Both the position numbers and the translations under genes were made by a program. Positions 26,311-34,564 of a stretch of DNA of 64,000 nt are shown piece by piece. The notes below the pieces were generated by a model. That model was not told the origin of the DNA, did no database searches, and worked only from the letters and a program-made list of their open reading frames with translations. Numbering within the stretch: position 1 is the first letter of the stretch; every line of letters starts with the position of its first letter. The DNA lies in NCBI GenBank assembly GCA_051252075.1, contig JBPOFU010000001.1:283126-347125 (forward strand), written 5' to 3'. The stretch comes from Oceanococcus sp051252075 (lineage in GTDB: Bacteria > Pseudomonadota > Gammaproteobacteria > Nevskiales > Oceanococcaceae).

Positions 26311-27116
26311 GCAACGTTTTAGAGCAAATTCTAGAGAACAAGGCTGCGGAAATCGCCGCCGCACGTAAGCGCCATTCCTTGCGCGATTTTCAAGAGATCG
26401 CATTGGAGCAGTCGGCGGTGCGTGGCTTCGAACAAGCGATGAACAGCGCGATGGCTGCACAGCGCAGCGCAGTCATTGCGGAAATTAAGAAAGCTTCACC
26501 GAGCAAAGGCTTGATTCGTCCCGACTTTCGCCCAGCAGAGTTTGCCCGTGGCTATCAAGATGGTGGCGCGACCTGCTTGTCGGTGCTGACCGATGAGGCT
26601 TTTTTTCAGGGCCACGCAGATTATTTGCAACAGGCGCGTGACAATACGCAGCTGCCGGTTTTGCGCAAAGACTTCATGATTGACCCCTATCAAATGGCGC
26701 AATCACGTGCCTGGGGTGCGGATTGCATCTTGTTGATAGTGGCGGCGCTGGGGGATGGGCAAATGAATGAGCTGTATGCCGCCGCGCGTGAGCACGATCT
26801 GGATGTGTTGATCGAAGTGCATAACAGTGCCGAATTGGCGCGCGCCTTGCAGTTGCCCGGTGGGCTACTGGGTATCAACAACCGCAATCTTAAAACCTTT
26901 GAGACCACGCTAGACACCACACTTAATTTACTGGAGCAGTTGCCTGATGAACGTGCTTTGGTGACGGAAAGCGGCATCAATGGTCCGGACGATATGGCGC
27001 GCATGCGCGATGCAGGAGTCTATGGTTTTCTCATCGGCGAGCATTTAATGCGCAAGCCGGACCCCGGTCTGGCCTTAGCGGGCTGGCTGCAAGATCAGCA
27101 CGGTGCGACCACTTGA
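26307..27116 (+). CDS. trpC: Indole-3-glycerol phosphate synthase
   Basis: A 269-residue TIM-barrel enzyme that closes the indole ring from CdRP. The start (MSNVLEQILENKAAEIAAA), the AEIKKASPSKG active-site segment, LRKDFMIDPYQ, the LIEVHN segment and GINNRNLKTFET are typical. It is not fused to TrpF. The true ATG at 26307 overlaps the trpD stop; an open frame further upstream is simply trpD in another phase. The 3' end overlaps the reverse-strand crp-like gene by 42 bases. trpB, trpA and trpF are not in the window. Confidence 0.97.
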   Translation: MSNVLEQILENKAAEIAAARKRHSLRDFQEIALEQSAVRGFEQAMNSAMAAQRSAVIAEIKKASPSKGLIRPDFRPAEFARGYQDGGATCLSVLTDEAFFQGHADYLQQARDNTQLPVLRKDFMIDPYQMAQSRAWGADCILLIVAALGDGQMNELYAAAREHDLDVLIEVHNSAELARALQLPGGLLGINNRNLKTFETTLDTTLNLLEQLPDERALVTESGINGPDDMARMRDAGVYGFLIGEHLMRKPDPGLALAGWLQDQHGATT

Positions 27117-27719
27117 CTCAATTAAGCCGTCATCTTCTAAGGCTTTCATCACCCGGCCGGCCATTTCACGGGAGCATCCTGCAATCCGTGCGAGTTCTTG
27201 GCGGCTCAGTTTGACCGACTGACCGCGTGGGTGTTGTTCCGCATCGGGCTGCTGTGCCAAATCCAAAAGAATGCGGGCTATGCGTCCGGAGACATCGAGG
27301 AAGTTCAGGTCGGCCAGGCGGCGCGAAGTGTCGCGTAAACGCAGGGCCAGCTGCCCGGCCAGAACCGTCATGATCTCTGGGTTGCTTTTTGAGAAAGCTT
27401 TGAATGGGGCGAAGCCCATTTCTGCAACCCAGGTTTCACTGCGCGTGCGAACCAGAGCGCTGCGCGACTCGAGATGAGGGAATAAGCACATTTCGCCGAA
27501 AAACTCGCCTGGATGGCAGTAGGCGAGTACCATTTCGCGCCCCTGTTCGTTCTCGGCCAGGATGCTGACCGAGCCTTCCAGTAGCAAGTACAAACATTGA
27601 GGCGTGTCACCGGAATGAATCAGTGTCTGTTTCGAGTCAAAACGGCGCCTATGCGATTGGGTTATGAATGCCCTTACGCTCGGCTCCTCAAGAAAATTCA
27701 CTTTTTCCTGCATGCTCAT
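27075..27719 (-). CDS. Crp/Vfr/Clp-type cyclic-nucleotide-binding transcription regulator
   Basis: A 214-residue CRP-family regulator. Residues about 20-130 form the cyclic nucleotide-binding barrel, with the conserved GEFFGEM glutamate and the RSALVR arginine-serine pair that contacts the phosphate. Threonine and serine in the dimer helix (RDTSRRL) are also kept. The winged-helix reader SRQELARIAGCSREMAGRVMKAL is nearly that of E. coli CRP, so similar target sites are expected. Gene order beside trpC and speD matches vfr in Pseudomonas and clp in Xanthomonas. Two starts (27719 and 27713) are possible; the open frame up to 27854 is rejected. cAMP or c-di-GMP as ligand cannot be decided. Confidence 0.88.
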   Translation of the reverse strand: MSMQEKVNFLEEPSVRAFITQSHRRRFDSKQTLIHSGDTPQCLYLLLEGSVSILAENEQGREMVLAYCHPGEFFGEMCLFPHLESRSALVRTRSETWVAEMGFAPFKAFSKSNPEIMTVLAGQLALRLRDTSRRLADLNFLDVSGRIARILLDLAQQPDAEQHPRGQSVKLSRQELARIAGCSREMAGRVMKALEDDGLIESSGRTVLILQPAR

Positions 27720-27739
27720 ACAGTGGAGATTACCTAAAA

Positions 27740-28168
27740 ATGGAAGCACGTGTTCGCTGGCTCGATAATGCCAGCTTTGTTGCAGAAACTGGCAGTGGTC
27801 ACGCCATCGTGATTGATGGACCGCCGAGTATCGGTGGCCGGAATATCGGCCCAAGGCCGATGGAACTCATGTTGTTAGGCGTGGGTAGTTGCAGCAGTGT
27901 GGATGTATTGCACATACTCAAACGAGCGCGGCAGAATGTGGTCGATTGTGATTGCCGCGTGAGCGCGCAGCGCGCCGAGACGGACCCGAAAGTTTTCACC
28001 TCCATACATTTGCACTTCACCGTCAGTGGTCATGAGTTGAAACCTGCTCAAGTCGAGCGCGCCGTGAAACTGTCGGCCGAGAAATATTGTTCCGCAAGTT
28101 TGATGCTGCAAGCGACCGTAGAAATTACGCATGCTTGCGAGCTTGTCGAGTTGGGTCCCGCTGATTAG
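27740..28168 (+). CDS. OsmC/YhfA-family protein
   Basis: A 142-residue OsmC-fold protein. The GPPSIGGRNIGPRPMELMLLGVGSCSSVD stretch carries the conserved peroxidatic-cysteine region of the family, with a second cysteine in KYCSASLML near the C-terminus. OsmC/Ohr relatives are thiol peroxidases; the YhfA subgroup beside crp has no proven activity. The ATG at 27740 has GGAG 11 bases upstream and starts only 20 bp from the divergent crp-like start. An earlier in-frame ATG at 27668 would lie inside the regulator gene and is rejected. Confidence 0.9.
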   Translation: MEARVRWLDNASFVAETGSGHAIVIDGPPSIGGRNIGPRPMELMLLGVGSCSSVDVLHILKRARQNVVDCDCRVSAQRAETDPKVFTSIHLHFTVSGHELKPAQVERAVKLSAEKYCSASLMLQATVEITHACELVELGPAD

Positions 28169-28172
28169 TCGC

Positions 28173-28949
28173 ATGTCAAAAAAACTAGATCACAAGCTCA
28201 AATTGCATGGGTTTAACAACCTGACCAAGTCTTTGAGTTTCAATATTTATGATATTTGTTATGCCCGTACCGAGGCGCAGCATCAGGAGTACATCAAGTA
28301 CATTGATGAGGCCTACAACGCTGAGCGTTTGACCGATATTTTGACCGAAGTGGCCAACATTATTGGCGCAACGGTGCTGAATGTGGCGCGTCAGGATTAC
28401 GAGCCAGAAGGCGCGAGCGTGACCATGCTTATCTGTGAAGAGCCCATAGATGACGTGCACAAAGATTCGGTGGTGGCGCATCTGGATAAAAGTCACATTA
28501 CCGTGCACACCTATCCGGAAACGCATCCTGATCACGGTATTAGTACCTTCCGTGCTGATATCGATGTGTCGACTTGTGGCTTGATTTCGCCTTTGCGTGC
28601 ATTGAATTATCTGATTAACAGCTTTGAGTCAGATATCGTCATTATGGATTACCGCGTGCGCGGCTTTACTCGCAACGTGCGTGGTCGCAAGCATTTCTCA
28701 GATCACAAAATTGGTTCCATACAAGATTTTCTGGAGCGGGATATTCGCACGCGTTACGATGCTATTGATGTGAACGTGTATCAGGAATACATGTTTCATA
28801 CCAAGATGCGCTTGCGTGATCTGGACTTATCCACCTACCTGTTTGGTGAGGCTGAGGACACGATTACTGAGCAAGAAGCGCGCCGCATTCGTCGCTTGGT
28901 GCAGCATGAAATTTTAGAAATTTTCTACGGCCGCAATATGCCGCGTTGA
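28173..28949 (+). CDS. speD: S-adenosylmethionine decarboxylase proenzyme (E. coli type)
   Basis: A 258-residue proenzyme of the class 1 gammaproteobacterial type. The self-cleavage site is the Lys106-Ser107 bond in HLDKSHITVHTYPETHP; the serine becomes the pyruvoyl cofactor. The C-terminal half (STCGLISPLRALNYLI, DYRVRGFTRN, YGRNMPR end) is very close to E. coli SpeD. The product, decarboxylated SAM, feeds spermidine synthesis; speE is not in the window. The ATG at 28173 lies four bases after the osmC stop, so the two are probably co-transcribed. Confidence 0.96.
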   Translation: MSKKLDHKLKLHGFNNLTKSLSFNIYDICYARTEAQHQEYIKYIDEAYNAERLTDILTEVANIIGATVLNVARQDYEPEGASVTMLICEEPIDDVHKDSVVAHLDKSHITVHTYPETHPDHGISTFRADIDVSTCGLISPLRALNYLINSFESDIVIMDYRVRGFTRNVRGRKHFSDHKIGSIQDFLERDIRTRYDAIDVNVYQEYMFHTKMRLRDLDLSTYLFGEAEDTITEQEARRIRRLVQHEILEIFYGRNMPR

Positions 28950-28961
28950 GTTTTATGCAGT

Positions 28962-29675
28962 TTAGGCCGCGAAAATCAGCGGTAAGCTGAGCGCGAGCAG
29001 CATGCCCATTAAGCTCATGCCCAGAGCTGAGAAAGCGCCACAGCGCGGACTGATGTCCAAGGCGCGTGCGGTGCCAACAGCGTGGGCCGAAAGCCCCAAG
29101 GCGAAGCCCAAAACAGCTTCATCCTTTATACCCATGCGATGAATTAGTGCGGGGCCAATCATGGCGCCGACGATGCCGGTGAGCATGACGGAGATCGCGG
29201 CCAATGCAGCAATGCCGCCAATACTGTCGGCTATCAGAATGGCAATCGGCGTGGTTGCCGCCTTTTGCACCAAAGACATTTGTGCGCTGGGATCCGCATG
29301 CAAGACCTGCATGATGCCCCAGGCGCTGCTGACCACGACTGCTGCGGTGATCAGCCACGTCAGCAACAAAGGTACTGCCATGCTGCGGATTTGCCCTAGG
29401 CGCTGGTACAGCGGCACTGCCAAGGCAACTGTCACCGGACCGAGTAGCACGTATAAGGCTGCTGCACCGTGCCGGTATTCGCTAAAACTACGCTCCAACA
29501 ACAGGTTGACGCCTATGACTAGAATCAAGCCCACAAAGACCGGCAGCAACAAGGGGTGATGGCGGCTGCGGTCGTAGAGCTTTAAGCCAATTTGATAGGC
29601 CAGCAGCGTTAGTAGCAGGTCAAAAATGGGACTGGCTTGCAGCGCGGTCATGGCTGCATTGAGGTCAATAGTCAT
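28962..29675 (-). CDS. LrgB/CidB-family membrane protein
   Basis: A 237-residue polytopic membrane protein with about seven hydrophobic segments. The conserved LrgB patterns PIAILIADSIGGIAALAA, MLTGIVGAMIGP and the GLSAHAVGTARA stretch are clear. With LrgA it forms a pair described as holin/antiholin-like or as transporters of small acids such as pyruvate; which applies here is unknown. The true start at 29675 overlaps the lrgA stop by four bases, so the two are translationally coupled. No lytSR-type regulator is adjacent. Confidence 0.9.
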   Translation of the reverse strand: MTIDLNAAMTALQASPIFDLLLTLLAYQIGLKLYDRSRHHPLLLPVFVGLILVIGVNLLLERSFSEYRHGAAALYVLLGPVTVALAVPLYQRLGQIRSMAVPLLLTWLITAAVVVSSAWGIMQVLHADPSAQMSLVQKAATTPIAILIADSIGGIAALAAISVMLTGIVGAMIGPALIHRMGIKDEAVLGFALGLSAHAVGTARALDISPRCGAFSALGMSLMGMLLALSLPLIFAA

Positions 29676-30010
29676 GATCGACCACTGAGGCGAGACAGCA
29701 GTCCGGCAGCGACCAGCAGCGACAAGACGGTGGTCACCACGATGACCAAGCCCACGGCCAGTGCGTTGTTTGCCAGCAAGCCCCAATGATCCATGATGCC
29801 CACACTGGGCGGGATTAAGATTAAGGGCAGATAGCGCAGTACATGCTGTGCGTCATCAGCCAGACCGGGACTGACGCGACCGCGCAAGATCAGTACAGTC
29901 AGCAGCAGTAGCATGCCCAAAACGGGGCCCGGTACTGGCAAGCCCAGCAGGGCCTGCAAAACTTCGCCCGCTATCTGGAAGGCGAGCAAAATGGTGAGGC
30001 TACGCAGCAT
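29672..30010 (-). CDS. CidA/LrgA-family membrane protein
   Basis: A 112-residue protein with four hydrophobic segments, of normal CidA/LrgA length. Typical features are the IAGEVLQALLGLPVPGPVLGMLLL segment in the first third and PPSVGIMDH in the second. It is co-encoded with lrgB downstream. The role (membrane integrity, murein hydrolase control or pyruvate transport) cannot be decided from sequence. It begins 57 bp after the coq7 stop on the same strand. Confidence 0.88.
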   Translation of the reverse strand: MLRSLTILLAFQIAGEVLQALLGLPVPGPVLGMLLLLTVLILRGRVSPGLADDAQHVLRYLPLILIPPSVGIMDHWGLLANNALAVGLVIVVTTVLSLLVAAGLLSRLSGRS

Positions 30011-30067
30011 GGCTGTGCCGCTGTCTGCTCAATGCAGTCTGGCTTGGTCGTGTGCTGTCGCGCACTG

Positions 30068-30712
30068 CTAACCCCGGTAGGCTGCGGTCGTCATGATTTT
30101 AGCCGCCGCCCGCATCAAGCCGCGTAAGGGTGGTGGTAGTTCACGGCCACCGGCCTCACGTGCTTCCGCCCCGTGGCGCGCCTCGTCCTGCTTCATTTGC
30201 TCGACAATTTCGCGGCTACGTTTGTCGCCATCAGGCAAGGTTTTTAGATGGCCTTGCAGGTGCTCTTCAACTTGACGCTCGGTTTCTGAAACAAAACCCA
30301 AGCTCCAGCGATCGCCTGCCAGACCGGCCGCGGCACCGATGGCGTACGCGCCCGCATACCAGAGCGGGCTCATTTGACTGGGTTCACTGCCGAGCTCTTC
30401 CAATCGTTTTGCGCACCAATCCAGATGATCTTGTTCTTCTTCGGCTGCGTGCAATAAATGTTCACGCGTGTCCGGGTTGCGGGCAACCCGTGCTTGCCCG
30501 CGATAAAGCGCTTGTGCAGCCACTTCGCCTGCGTGATTGACTCGCATCAAGCCGGCGGCGTGGCGGCTGTCCTTGTTATCCAAAGTATCGCTATCGCTTT
30601 GTGCCGGATAATTGTCGCGCGTGGCTGCTGGGCGTAGAGCATCCAAGCCATGTTGTAGGTCAGACAGCAAAGTGTCCAAGGGCGATAGATTGCGGCGTTT
30701 CATAGTGGCCAT
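30068..30712 (-). CDS. coq7: 2-polyprenyl-3-methyl-6-methoxy-1,4-benzoquinone monooxygenase (Coq7)
   Basis: A 214-residue di-iron hydroxylase of ubiquinone synthesis. The ligand motifs VNHAGEVAAQALYRGQ, EEEQDHLDW and the later EAR-H (QDEARHGAEA) supply the carboxylates and histidines of the di-iron centre. It carries out the last ring hydroxylation and replaces the flavin enzyme UbiF of E. coli. The neighbourhood speD-coq7 is conserved in pseudomonads and xanthomonads. The start is ATG at 30712 or the second Met at 30703. It is divergent from holA; a 7-bp inverted repeat (30721-30727 with 30740-30746) lies in the shared region. Confidence 0.94.
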   Translation of the reverse strand: MATMKRRNLSPLDTLLSDLQHGLDALRPAATRDNYPAQSDSDTLDNKDSRHAAGLMRVNHAGEVAAQALYRGQARVARNPDTREHLLHAAEEEQDHLDWCAKRLEELGSEPSQMSPLWYAGAYAIGAAAGLAGDRWSLGFVSETERQVEEHLQGHLKTLPDGDKRSREIVEQMKQDEARHGAEAREAGGRELPPPLRGLMRAAAKIMTTAAYRG

Positions 30713-30817
30713 TTTAGACTGATTGCGAGGCAGAAGCAGCGCAATCTGGGGGCGGGTGTCGCTGAGAGCAGGGCCGCTGCCGCATAATGCACAAATGCAA
30801 CACGGAATTCAGACACT

Positions 30818-31837
30818 ATGTGGTTAACGGCAGCGGATTTGGATCGCCGCCTGCCGCCGCAATGGCAGGCCGCTTTGGTTATAGGCGATGAGCCCCTATT
30901 GGTTGAAGAATCTGCTGATCGTCTGCGCACTGTAGCCAAAGCGGATGGCTACGATGAGCGCAAAGTGCTGGAAACCGGGGCAGGCTTTAGTTGGGATGAG
31001 TTGCTTGCCGAGGGCAGTGCTTTGTCTTTGTTTTCGCAGAAGCAGTTGATTGAATTGCGCTTGCCTGAAGCCAAAGCGGGCAATGAGGGCAGCAAGGCCT
31101 TGCAAAGTTTCCTGAGTAATCAGTCCGAAGATATGCGTTTGTTGGTGATTGCTACGACCAGCAATGCGCCGCCCAAAGATGCGGCATGGATGGTGCGCAT
31201 GGCGGAGGCGGGTGTGGGTGTGCGCTGCCGCAAACTGCGCAGTGATCAAACACCGGCCTGGCTCGCCAAACGTGCCAAAAGCTTGGGTTTAAGCTTTGAT
31301 CAAGACGCTCTGGTTTGGTTGGCGCAGCAAGTTGAAGGCAATTTGTTGGCGGCACGGCAAGAATTGGAAAAATTGCCGCTACTAGGTGAGAAAAATAAGG
31401 ATTGGACGCTGGAGGCCTTGCGCGCGGTGGTGACTGATCATGCGCATTATTCCTCCTGGGATTTGCCCGATACTTTATTGCGCGGTGATTTGGCCAGCGG
31501 TATGCGCATGTTGCAGCGCTTGCGTGAAGAGGGTCAGCCGCCGGTTCTAGTTTTATCCAGTGTGGTGCGCGATATCCGCAGTCTGCATCAGGCATCGCAG
31601 CGTGCGTCACAGCTCGGGCCGGATCGTGCCTGCGCTGCCGTAGGCATCTGGCGCAACCGTCAGCCGCAGTTCGTAGCAGCTTTGCAGCGCCTCAGGCCAG
31701 CGTCTATTCGCTACCTGCATAAGCTGGCCGTGGCGCTGGATCACACAGCGAAATCAGCACCAGAAGCCCGTTTCTGGGAAGACTTGGTAAACTTAGCGGT
31801 TCGTTTGGCTGGGCCGCAGGCTCAGTCGGCTGTTTAA
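30818..31837 (+). CDS. holA: DNA polymerase III delta subunit
   Basis: A 339-residue clamp-loader subunit. It shows the AAA+-like N-terminal region (LVIGDEPLLVEESADRLR), the FSQKQLIELRLPEAK segment, and a C-terminal collar domain with the HKLAVALDHTAKSA ending typical of the family. Delta opens the beta sliding clamp. In relatives leuS and lptE usually lie just upstream; here the upstream neighbour is coq7 in the opposite direction. It is followed 16 bp later by proA. Confidence 0.93.
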   Translation: MWLTAADLDRRLPPQWQAALVIGDEPLLVEESADRLRTVAKADGYDERKVLETGAGFSWDELLAEGSALSLFSQKQLIELRLPEAKAGNEGSKALQSFLSNQSEDMRLLVIATTSNAPPKDAAWMVRMAEAGVGVRCRKLRSDQTPAWLAKRAKSLGLSFDQDALVWLAQQVEGNLLAARQELEKLPLLGEKNKDWTLEALRAVVTDHAHYSSWDLPDTLLRGDLASGMRMLQRLREEGQPPVLVLSSVVRDIRSLHQASQRASQLGPDRACAAVGIWRNRQPQFVAALQRLRPASIRYLHKLAVALDHTAKSAPEARFWEDLVNLAVRLAGPQAQSAV

Positions 31838-31853
31838 AACAGGAATTTCTACC

Positions 31854-33146
31854 ATGTCAGCTGAGGCTGCGACTGTGAATACGGTCGAAGATGACTTTCT
31901 TTTTCGTCAAATGCAGGCGATAGGGCAGCGTGCGCGTGGCGCTTCGCTGGCGATTAGCGCTGCCGATCCTGGTGCGAAAAACTCCGCGTTGTTCGCTTTG
32001 GCGGATGAACTGGAAAAGCGCGCTGACTTGCTATTGGCTGAAAATGCCAAGGATATGCAGGCGGGGCGGGAAAAAGGATTAGATGCGGCCTTGTTGGATC
32101 GGCTAGAACTGAATCCCGAGCGTATCCGCGCCATGGCTGAAGGTGTGCGCCAAGTCGCGGGTCTGGATGATCCGATTGGCGCTATTGATAAATGGTCTTA
32201 CCGACCGTCTGGTATCCGGGTAGGGAAAATGCGCGTGCCTTTGGGCGTGGTTGGGATCATTTTCGAATCGCGCCCGAATGTAACCGCCGATGCCGCAGCC
32301 TTGTGCCTGAAATCGGGCAATGCAGTTATTTTGCGTGGTGGTTCCGAAGCCATACGTTCCAATTTGGCTATTGGCGCATGCATCAGCAAAGCATTGAAGG
32401 ACGCCGGTTTGCCGAGCGACTGTGTGCAAGTGATGGAGAATACCGACCGTGCTGCCGTAGCGATTATGGTCGGCATGTCTGCGTATATCGACGTCATCGT
32501 GCCGCGCGGCGGTAAAGGCTTGGTCAGCGCCGTTGCCGAACACGCCAAAGTGCCGGTGATTAAGCACCTTGATGGCATTTGCCATGTGTACATCGATGAT
32601 GATGCCGATGGGCAAAAAGCGATGGCGGTGGCAGTGAATGCCAAGACGCAGCGCTATGGCACCTGCAACACCATGGAAACCTTATTGATTGCGCAGAGCC
32701 GCGCTGACGAGTTATTGCCAGAGCTGGGTAAGGCTTTCCGCCAGGCCGGTGTTGAAATGCGAGGTTGTAGCCGCGCTATGGCCTTGGTGGACGACATGCA
32801 AGCGGCCAGCGAGGACGATTGGGCGACGGAATATCTGGCTCCGGTGTTATCTATACGGGTGGTCGAAAATGTCGACGCCGCCATGGCGCATATTCGCCAA
32901 TACAGTTCGTCGCACACCGAATCTATCGTTACAGAAAACTTGCGCACTGCGGAACGTTTTTTGCGTCAAGTCGATTCCAGTTCCGTCATGGTCAATGCCT
33001 CGACCCGTTTTGCGGATGGCTTTGAGTATGGGCTGGGTGCTGAAATTGGAATTAGTACAGACAAATTGCATGCCCGAGGGCCAGTTGGCCTAGAAGGTTT
33101 AACTACACAGAAATACATCGTAATGGGTGACGGTCATATCCGCTGA
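31854..33146 (+). CDS. proA: Gamma-glutamyl phosphate reductase
   Basis: A 430-residue aldehyde-dehydrogenase-fold enzyme, the second step of proline synthesis. The MRVPLGVVGIIFESRPNVTADAAALCLKSGN segment (given here in part as family signature), the RGGKGL stretch and the catalytic cysteine in QRYGTCNTMETLL are typical; the C-terminus GPVGLEGLTTQKYIV is the usual one. proB is not in the window. It lies where nadD often sits in the holA-nadD-rsfS order, and no nadD is found nearby. The rsfS start lies 20 bases inside its 3' end. Confidence 0.97.
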   Translation: MSAEAATVNTVEDDFLFRQMQAIGQRARGASLAISAADPGAKNSALFALADELEKRADLLLAENAKDMQAGREKGLDAALLDRLELNPERIRAMAEGVRQVAGLDDPIGAIDKWSYRPSGIRVGKMRVPLGVVGIIFESRPNVTADAAALCLKSGNAVILRGGSEAIRSNLAIGACISKALKDAGLPSDCVQVMENTDRAAVAIMVGMSAYIDVIVPRGGKGLVSAVAEHAKVPVIKHLDGICHVYIDDDADGQKAMAVAVNAKTQRYGTCNTMETLLIAQSRADELLPELGKAFRQAGVEMRGCSRAMALVDDMQAASEDDWATEYLAPVLSIRVVENVDAAMAHIRQYSSSHTESIVTENLRTAERFLRQVDSSSVMVNASTRFADGFEYGLGAEIGISTDKLHARGPVGLEGLTTQKYIVMGDGHIR

Positions 33147-33513
33147 AAATAAATTGCTGCAGTTGGTTAGCCAAGCGCTAGACGACGGCAAGGCCCAAAA
33201 CCTGGTGGAGCTCGATGTACGGGGCATGACCGCGGTGACGGATTACATGCTGATTTGCTCCGGCACATCCAATCGCCATGTGAAGTCTTTGGCTCAAAAC
33301 TTGGTCAAAACTTGCAAGGATGCTGGCCACCAGCCCAACGGGGTTGAAGGCATGGATGAGGGTGAATGGGTGTTGGTGGATTTGGGAGGTGTTGTTGCTC
33401 ACGTCATGCAGCAGCAAACCCGCGCGTTCTACCAGCTGGAAAAATTATGGAGCGTGGAGTCGTCAACAGATGAGCCGACGACTGACGCCGACGATCATAA
33501 CGAAGCCCACTAA
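33127..33513 (+). CDS. rsfS: Ribosomal silencing factor RsfS
   Basis: A 128-residue member of the RsfS/Iojap family that binds ribosomal protein uL14 and blocks subunit joining under starvation. Visible motifs are LDVRGMTAVTDYMLICSGTSNRHV, the GVEGMDEGEWVLVDLGGVVAHVM stretch (shown as landmarks) and FYQLEKLWS. A nonconserved acidic tail of about 20 residues follows. The start used is a GTG at 33127 inside proA, which gives a family-like N-terminus; a TTG at 33160 is less likely. It precedes rlmH by six bases. Confidence 0.93.
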   Translation: MTVISAENKLLQLVSQALDDGKAQNLVELDVRGMTAVTDYMLICSGTSNRHVKSLAQNLVKTCKDAGHQPNGVEGMDEGEWVLVDLGGVVAHVMQQQTRAFYQLEKLWSVESSTDEPTTDADDHNEAH

Positions 33514-33519
33514 ACCGGT

Positions 33520-33990
33520 ATGAAAATACGGGTGCTGTGTGTCGGAACCCGGATGCCGAAATGGGTAGATGCCGGGGCTGGGGATTTCCTCAAGCGCTTT
33601 AACCGGCAATTTCCAGTCAGTTTAGAGGCTATAGAAGCCGCTCCGCGTAAAAGCGGTCAAACCAGCGAGCAGTTGCAGCAAGCTGATGGGCAACGTATTG
33701 CCCAGCGTTTGCGCGACAACGAATGTGTCGTGCTGCTGGATGAGCGCGGTAAAAAATATGACACACGCGGCTTTGCTCAACGTATTGAGCATTGGCAGCG
33801 TGATGGCCGTGACGTGGCTTTAGTTATTGGTGGTGCCGACGGTCATCCTGACGAGCTCAAGCAGCGTGCCGATGAATTGATTTCACTGTCAGCGATGACC
33901 ATGCCGCACGGACTGGCGCGGGTGGTCTTACTAGAACAGCTTTATCGCGCATGGACCCTAAGCTGCGGACACCCCTATCATCGTGACTAA
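33520..33990 (+). CDS. rlmH: 23S rRNA (pseudouridine1915-N3)-methyltransferase RlmH
   Basis: A 156-residue SPOUT methyltransferase acting on helix 69 of 23S rRNA in assembled ribosomes. The LVIGGADGHPDEL SAM-binding knot and the C-terminal MTMPHGLARVVLLEQLYRAW and CGHPYHRD end are diagnostic. It follows rsfS by six bases, a conserved pairing, and overlaps maf by eight bases. Confidence 0.97.
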   Translation: MKIRVLCVGTRMPKWVDAGAGDFLKRFNRQFPVSLEAIEAAPRKSGQTSEQLQQADGQRIAQRLRDNECVVLLDERGKKYDTRGFAQRIEHWQRDGRDVALVIGGADGHPDELKQRADELISLSAMTMPHGLARVVLLEQLYRAWTLSCGHPYHRD

Positions 33991-34564
33991 ACCTCAATTC
34001 ATACTTGCTTCGCAATCACCGCGCCGGGCCGATTTGCTGCAGCGCGTAGGTTTGCAATTCTCGATTCAACCAGCTGATATCGATGAAGCACGTTGTGGCA
34101 ATGAAAAACCCACAGACTTTGTACTGCGCTTAGCGCAAGAAAAGGCCGTTGCAATTGATGGCGCTGGTTTTGCGGTGCTCGGCGCCGACACCATTGTGGT
34201 GCTTGGTGATGAAGTGTTGGGCAAGCCACGCGATAAGGCAGATGCTTTGCGCATGCTCAGCCTCTTGTCGGGCCGCTGGCATCAAGTCATGACCGCCGTT
34301 AGCGTGCAGCGTGGTGAGGAAAGGCATTCTTGCTTATGCATTACCGATGTTGAATTTGCTGCGGTAAGCACCGCTCAAGCACTAGCGTACTGGGACAGCG
34401 GTGAGTCGTCAGGCAAAGCCGGGGGCTATGCGATTCAAGGTTTGGCCGAGGCTTTTGTCGTTGGAATCAAGGGCAGTTACTCAGGGGTAGTGGGTTTGCC
34501 CCTGCAACAAACGCTTGGGCTGTTAAAGTTGTTTGCTATTGAGCCAGCGATTCTTGCCCCATGA
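33983..34564 (+). CDS. Maf-family nucleoside triphosphate pyrophosphatase (YhdE type)
   Basis: A 193-residue Maf protein. It has the ILASQSPRRADLL start, GADTIVVLGDEVLGKP, and the GKAGGYAIQG motif typical of the dTTP/UTP pyrophosphatase branch (E. coli YhdE) rather than the m7GTP branch. It removes modified or excess pyrimidine nucleotides. The start is GTG at 33983, eight bases inside rlmH, and the stop overlaps the rng start by four bases. Adjacency to rng matches the yhdE-rng-yhdP arrangement of E. coli. Confidence 0.93.
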   Translation: MTKPQFILASQSPRRADLLQRVGLQFSIQPADIDEARCGNEKPTDFVLRLAQEKAVAIDGAGFAVLGADTIVVLGDEVLGKPRDKADALRMLSLLSGRWHQVMTAVSVQRGEERHSCLCITDVEFAAVSTAQALAYWDSGESSGKAGGYAIQGLAEAFVVGIKGSYSGVVGLPLQQTLGLLKLFAIEPAILAP

